Of a stretch of DNA of 10,060 nucleotides, positions 6,737 to 10,060 are shown in pieces. The notes under the pieces were generated by a model. It searched no databases. It saw only the letters and a list, made by a program, of their open reading frames with translations, and was not told the DNA's origin. This DNA is from Phycisphaerae bacterium. Lineage in GTDB: Bacteria; Planctomycetota; Phycisphaerae; UBA1845. Position 1 is the first letter of the stretch, and each line of letters starts with the position of its first letter. The stretch is from the NCBI GenBank assembly GCA_021604825.1, contig BQJS01000176.1, positions 1-10,060 on the forward strand, in the 5' to 3' direction. Position numbers and translations under genes: made by a program.

Positions 6737-6789
6737 GTTGCCGCGTTGCATTCGAGCGGTGTCTATGGGAATGGGATTGATCGGAAAGA

Positions 6790-7980
6790 CTAGACCGACG
6801 CCAAAAACGTTGCCGGCGACGATTTCAGCATGCGGTCCAATGTCTGCAACTGCCGCGACCACCGATATTCGCTTGAAACCCAGCGGTGGGCATCTGAACC
6901 AAGTTCGGCGCATCGAAGTGGATCAATCAAGAGTCGCGCGACGCTTCCTGCGATGGACTCCGGGGTGTCGCCCACCATCAGATGCTCGTCTGGACTGGCA
7001 TGAAGCGCATTGGCGACCGGTGTTGTGACGACGACAGCTTTGCGGGCAGCCATCGCTTCGAGCACTTTGTTCTGAATCCCTCGGGCGATGCGAAGCGGTG
7101 CGACCACGACTTGGCATTGATTCAAGTGCTCGATTACGTCGTCCACTTCGCCGGTAACGCAGACGCCTTCAATGTCGGCCAACCTGCGCACGCGACGCGT
7201 GGGTGAACGCCCGATGATCCGAAACGTGGCGTCGGGCACGCGTTGTCGAATTGTCGGCAAAATGCATTCGGCAAACCAACATACCGCATCGACGTTTGGC
7301 ATGTAGCGCATGTCACCGACGAATCCGATCACCTTGGAATCACAGATGCCAGCTTGGATCTGTTTGGGGCAATGCACGCCGTTGCCCATAACGTGCAGTT
7401 TCGATCGGTCGCCGTCCCAATCGTTTGCCTCCTGCTGGCTGATGAGAAGGGTCGCGTCGAATTCGTCGTACAGCTGCGCTTCCAACTCGGCGAGGCGGCG
7501 GGCTTCTGCTTCGTAGAACCACGAGCGCGGTGCGCTGCTGCGCTTGGCCATCGCCGCCCACTTTTGACTATCGAGATCACAGAGGTCGATGATCTTCGTC
7601 CCGGCATCGACCGAACGGGCGTATTGGCCCATGCTCGACGAGAACGCAACCACGCCGTCGAACTTGACCCGCGCCGTCAACTCACGAATCGCATCGCGCA
7701 TCGGCTTGGATCGATAGAATCCTTCGGTCAGGGTTTCGTCGATGGCCATGTCGAACGCCCCACGCAGCGCCGCCCGCATGCGATCGAGCGGAACAGTGAT
7801 GACTTCCCGGCAGAATTCCTTCATCGCGGGGATGTACTGCATGTCGGCTGGGTCGTCGACGAAGGTCGCGCACCAGACGTCGTGATCACGGGCCAAATGC
7901 TCGATCGTATGAAATGCACGAATCTTGCAACCCTTGTTGGGCGGGTATGGGAAGCGATGGCATAGATAGAGCAGTTTCAT
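6790..7980 (-). CDS. PEP-CTERM/XrtA-type GT4 glycosyltransferase (TIGR03087-like)
   Basis: A 396-residue cytoplasmic or membrane-associated GT-B glycosyltransferase, probably adding a sugar from a nucleotide donor to a lipid-linked exopolysaccharide precursor. The start MKLLYLCHRFPYPPNKGCKI, the FVDDPADMQYIPAMKEFC segment at 40-57, IIDLCDLDSQKW (130-141) and a C-terminal Rossmann half are all characteristic of the TIGR03087 family found beside exosortase XrtA. The C-terminal half has VIGFVGDMRYMPNVDAV at about 217, FRIIGRSP at 253 and GIQNKVLEAMAARKAVVVTT at 301-320. The GIQNKVLEAMA segment corresponds to the conserved donor-binding region of GT4 enzymes. Length is normal for the family. The ATG at 7980 follows the FemAB-like gene by 26 nt, so the two form an operon. 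The ribosome site is weak (GAAGG about 12 nt off). Sugar and acceptor cannot be told from the sequence. Confidence 0.88.
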   Translation of the reverse strand: MKLLYLCHRFPYPPNKGCKIRAFHTIEHLARDHDVWCATFVDDPADMQYIPAMKEFCREVITVPLDRMRAALRGAFDMAIDETLTEGFYRSKPMRDAIRELTARVKFDGVVAFSSSMGQYARSVDAGTKIIDLCDLDSQKWAAMAKRSSAPRSWFYEAEARRLAELEAQLYDEFDATLLISQQEANDWDGDRSKLHVMGNGVHCPKQIQAGICDSKVIGFVGDMRYMPNVDAVCWFAECILPTIRQRVPDATFRIIGRSPTRRVRRLADIEGVCVTGEVDDVIEHLNQCQVVVAPLRIARGIQNKVLEAMAARKAVVVTTPVANALHASPDEHLMVGDTPESIAGSVARLLIDPLRCAELGSDAHRWVSSEYRWSRQLQTLDRMLKSSPATFLASV

Positions 7981-8006
7981 TCGTTCAATCGACCTTCACG
8001 CTGCGA

Positions 8007-9140
8007 TTACCCCGGCAAGTGTCGCGACAACCGGGCCCCCGCCGCAGTGCAGAACGACATGGGCAGGTGTTTCCAAATCTGGCGGGCAAGTTGGAATTTG
8101 GGGTTCGATGGCGTCAGATTGGGAATTGCCTTGCCCGGAAAGACGTAGCGCTGGTATTCAAGCGGGGTCGGTTCAAAGCCAAAAAACCGCTTAAAATTAT
8201 ACGACCCCTCGTTGTCGCGGCGGGTGCGGCCAAAGTCAAACACCGTGCAACCCAGCTCGACCGCACGCTCCATCGCTGTCATGTAGATAAAGTGATTCGT
8301 ATTGCATCGATTGAAGCGCTCGTCGCATCCGACAAAATACGGCAGAAACGTTTGCCCGTATCGGAAGCTGATCAAACCGCCGACGATGCGCGAGTCTTTG
8401 CGAACGACTTGCACGATGGCATCTTCACCAAAGGCCTCGACCAATCGTTCAAAGAATTGCAGTGGATAGTTGATCGAACCCAAGCGCCGCATGTTGCGAC
8501 AATACAACCGCCACACGTCCCGGGTTCGTTTGCGATCAAACTCGACCTTCAAGCCATGCTTGTTCCGCGCATTTCGGGCATCGGCCCGCGCTTTCCTTGG
8601 CAACCAACCGAGCACGTCCGACGGCTTCGCCGGCAACGCCTTACGAAACCCGGAATAGCCTTGCACTTGGCGAAGGCCTTCGACTTGCGCACGCTCGCTG
8701 CGCAAATCAATAAAGTTGGCGTTGACCTCTTCACCGAGTTTGCGGGCTTCCTGCCATATCGCGTCGGCGGCCGCGCGATCGTCGGTGAGCATCCCGCCCG
8801 CCACCGCATACGGCACGCTGATGAGCATCCGCCCGCCAAACATGCTCTTGATTTCAAAGAGAGGTAGCACACCGACGATATCATGGCCGCAAAACGCCAC
8901 GAGATGCCGCGCCGTGTGCCCGAAGGTCCGCTCAACCGAGTTCAGCCAAGACGTCAAATGAAACTGGGAACCCTGGGCGTGATTGCGGACATACGCATCC
9001 CATCGGCTGGCAGCCGCGTCATCACCAATCGCGATGAATCGATGCACGCGTACCTCGGCCCGGCGCTTAGCAATCGCCTGCGAGAGTTTCCGCGTTTCGT
9101 GGGCGGCGGATATGGGTTCGGTTGAGACTACAGGGACCAT
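8007..9140 (-). CDS. FemAB-like acyltransferase of the PEP-CTERM/XrtA type (TIGR03019-like)
   Basis: A 377-residue member of the GNAT-fold FemAB/CelD-like superfamily. Relatives transfer amino acids or acyl groups to cell-wall or polysaccharide precursors. The first GNAT half includes WDAYVRNHAQGSQFHLTSW (47-65) and VLPLFEIKSMFGGRMLISVP (91-110). The second includes GSINYPLQFFERL (221-233), IVGGLISFRYG (252-262) and FDFGRTRRDNEGSYNFKRFF (301-320), followed by GFEPTPLEYQ. The GSYNFKRFFGFEPTPL block is the hallmark of the PEP-CTERM-associated FemAB family, which sits in XrtA-linked exopolysaccharide loci. The ATG at 9140 is directly preceded by an in-frame TGA, so the frame cannot start further up. 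An internal GTG near residue 32 has a better GAGG site and would give a protein nearer the usual family length. Co-transcribed with the glycosyltransferase downstream. Confidence 0.88.
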   Translation of the reverse strand: MVPVVSTEPISAAHETRKLSQAIAKRRAEVRVHRFIAIGDDAAASRWDAYVRNHAQGSQFHLTSWLNSVERTFGHTARHLVAFCGHDIVGVLPLFEIKSMFGGRMLISVPYAVAGGMLTDDRAAADAIWQEARKLGEEVNANFIDLRSERAQVEGLRQVQGYSGFRKALPAKPSDVLGWLPRKARADARNARNKHGLKVEFDRKRTRDVWRLYCRNMRRLGSINYPLQFFERLVEAFGEDAIVQVVRKDSRIVGGLISFRYGQTFLPYFVGCDERFNRCNTNHFIYMTAMERAVELGCTVFDFGRTRRDNEGSYNFKRFFGFEPTPLEYQRYVFPGKAIPNLTPSNPKFQLARQIWKHLPMSFCTAAGARLSRHLPG

Positions 9141-9192
9141 TCATGTCTATCGGCAAGGCGGCAGAACGGTCTTGTGGCCGCGTTTACAGCGT

Positions 9193-9213
9193 CTCGAAGC
9201 CGGAATCTTCGAG
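9193..9213. repeat. Small inverted repeat in the gcvH-femAB gap
   Basis: CTCGAAG (9193-9199) and CTTCGAG (9207-9213) are exact reverse complements with a 7-nt loop. It lies in the 103-nt gap between the gcvH stop and the FemAB-like start. No T-run follows on the minus strand, so any terminator function is doubtful. It may act as a weak attenuating hairpin, an operator or nothing. Confidence 0.3.
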
Positions 9214-9243
9214 CGTTTGAACTACAGGCGAACGGGCGGAGAA

Positions 9244-9621
9244 CTAGCTGATATGCCCCTCGTAGGCGGCTGCATCCATTAATTCGTCGAGCGGGGACAG
9301 GTCTGCCGACTCGATCTTGACCATCCATCCGCCTTCGTGGGCGTCGTCGTTGACCAGTTCGGGCTGCTCGGCCAACGCATTGTTGACAGCCACCACCTTG
9401 CCGGAGATCGCGCTGATCAGGTCGGACGTGGCTTTGACCGATTCAATCTCGCCGACGGCTCCCCCAGCCGAACATTCGCTGCCGACTTCCGGCAACTCGA
9501 CATAGGTAATGTCGGTCAACTCTTCGGCTGCAAACTCAGTGATGCCAATGGTCACCACGTTGCCTTCGACCAGGTACCATTCGTGTGAATCGGAGTATTT
9601 TCGATCGTTTGGGACGCTCAT
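9244..9621 (-). CDS. gcvH: Glycine cleavage system H protein
   Basis: A lipoyl carrier of the glycine cleavage system in the cytoplasm. It receives the aminomethyl group from the P protein, passes it to the T protein (tetrahydrofolate) and is reoxidised by the L protein. 125 residues from the ATG at 9621, the usual size. Family features are KYSDSHEWYLVEGN at the start, ITEFAAEELTDITYVELPEV and the lipoylation site ESVKATSD, with the lysine at about residue 63. The C-terminal EGGWMVKIESAD and the ending are also typical. A TTG three bases earlier adds one residue, but AGAGGA lies about 6 nt before the ATG, which is the better start. It follows gcvT by 45 nt and the two are surely one operon. 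Nothing is unusual in the sequence. Confidence 0.97.
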   Translation of the reverse strand: MSVPNDRKYSDSHEWYLVEGNVVTIGITEFAAEELTDITYVELPEVGSECSAGGAVGEIESVKATSDLISAISGKVVAVNNALAEQPELVNDDAHEGGWMVKIESADLSPLDELMDAAAYEGHIS

Positions 9622-9666
9622 CAAAGTTCCTCTCTGGGCTCGATGGCCGCACCTGCTTCAGTTTCG

Positions 9667-10060
9667 TTACGACGATAATTTGTAAAATGGAATCTTGACG
9701 ACGGTTGCGGCGACTTCTTTGGCACCGAACTGCACTGCAAGCTCGGTGCCTTCTTTGGTGTGGTCGATTCCAACGAGTGCCAGCGCGATGCTATTTCCAA
9801 GCGTTGGACTCAACACACCACTGGTCACCTGACCGATCGTTTCGCCGTTGGAACGCACCTCAAAACCCTGCCGAGCAGTGCGCCGTCCATCCAATTTCAG
9901 CCCGACAATTTTGCGCGTCAGGCCGTCCTGCTTCTTCTTGCGCATCGCATCCGCGCCGATGAAGTCCTTATCAAGATGCACGCACCAGCCTTGGCGGGCG
10001 GTCAGCGAATCCCAATCCTCGGTCAGCTCATGGCCGTACAACGGCATGCCCGCTTCCAGA
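9667..10060 (-). CDS. gcvT: Glycine cleavage system T protein (aminomethyltransferase), 3' part
   Basis: C-terminal part of the tetrahydrofolate-dependent aminomethyltransferase, which transfers the methylene group from aminomethyl-lipoyl-GcvH to tetrahydrofolate and releases ammonia. The frame is open to the window edge, with the codons before the internal Met reading LEAG, so the gene continues beyond 10060. Visible family features are LEAGMPLYGHELTEDWDSL, the GWCVHLDKDFIGADAM stretch and the C-terminal barrel domain with VRSNGETIGQVTSGVLSPTL and KEGTELAVQF. The stop TAA at 9667-9669 is about 45 nt ahead of gcvH, consistent with a gcvTH operon. A gcvP gene would be expected nearby but none is in this window. 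Confidence 0.96.
   Translation of the reverse strand, partial: LEAGMPLYGHELTEDWDSLTARQGWCVHLDKDFIGADAMRKKKQDGLTRKIVGLKLDGRRTARQGFEVRSNGETIGQVTSGVLSPTLGNSIALALVGIDHTKEGTELAVQFGAKEVAATVVKIPFYKLSS

Noticed and set aside
5975..6793. 272-codon plus-strand open frame opposite the putative lipoprotein
   Set aside because: Ser/Arg/His/Gln-rich translation with no domain. The minus strand has a signal peptide, a lipobox and a plausible promoter, so the minus frame is preferred.
6662..6913. Upstream extension of the putative lipoprotein frame by 84 codons
   Set aside because: It overlaps the end of the glycosyltransferase gene and would bury the lipoprotein signal peptide inside the protein. The ATG at 6661 gives a proper signal peptide.
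7914..8867. 317-codon plus-strand open frame opposite the FemAB-like gene
   Set aside because: The minus strand matches a known family with its diagnostic motif, so this long frame is a shadow.
9193..9213. Terminator for the gcvTH operon
   Set aside because: The 7-bp hairpin has a modest stem and no T-run on the minus strand, so it is listed only as an inverted repeat.

Overview
The window looks like chromosomal DNA from a bacterium of the Planctomycetota or a close PVC-superphylum relative. This is inferred from gene content, not from a marker gene. The supporting content is a large lipoprotein built of DUF11 repeats with OmcB-like cysteines, a PEP-CTERM/XrtA-type glycosyltransferase and FemAB pair, and DUF3592 and uncharacterised membrane or lipoproteins spaced loosely with long gaps. 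Base composition is moderate, and I see no insertion sequence, tRNA, rRNA or CRISPR array.

Layout, left to right. Positions 1-204 (+) hold the 3' end of an unidentified gene. Positions 205-348 hold a perfect 9-bp inverted repeat that overlaps the -35 box of a good sigma70-like promoter. That promoter reads into 349-870 (+), a DEDDh 3'-5' exonuclease-like protein. Convergent to it is a minus-strand pair: a DUF3592 membrane protein (1327-2439) followed by a 125-residue uncharacterised protein (900-1277). A strong intrinsic terminator (2529-2563) ends the next minus-strand gene, the 758-residue DUF11 lipoprotein (2594-4870). About 1 kb (4871-5884) has no convincing gene but contains an imperfect direct repeat, a 17-nt palindrome and a short coding-like frame. 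Then, all on the minus strand and in transcription order from high to low coordinates, come gcvT (3' part, 9667 to the window edge), gcvH (9244-9621), a FemAB-like acyltransferase (8007-9140), a TIGR03087-type glycosyltransferase (6790-7980) and a putative lipoprotein with an arginine-rich tail (5885-6661).

How the genes relate. GcvT and GcvH are two subunits of the glycine cleavage system and are almost certainly co-transcribed. The FemAB-like protein and the glycosyltransferase are 26 nt apart and belong to two families that co-occur in exopolysaccharide loci linked to exosortase XrtA/PEP-CTERM sorting, so an envelope or EPS role is likely. No exosortase or PEP-CTERM protein is visible here. 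The two lipoproteins suggest that the central part of the window is concerned with the cell surface. The exonuclease and the DUF3592 pair appear unrelated. I did not find a clearly novel multi-gene system. The most interesting items are the Cys-bearing DUF11 lipoprotein, the XrtA-type pair and the regulatory palindromes.
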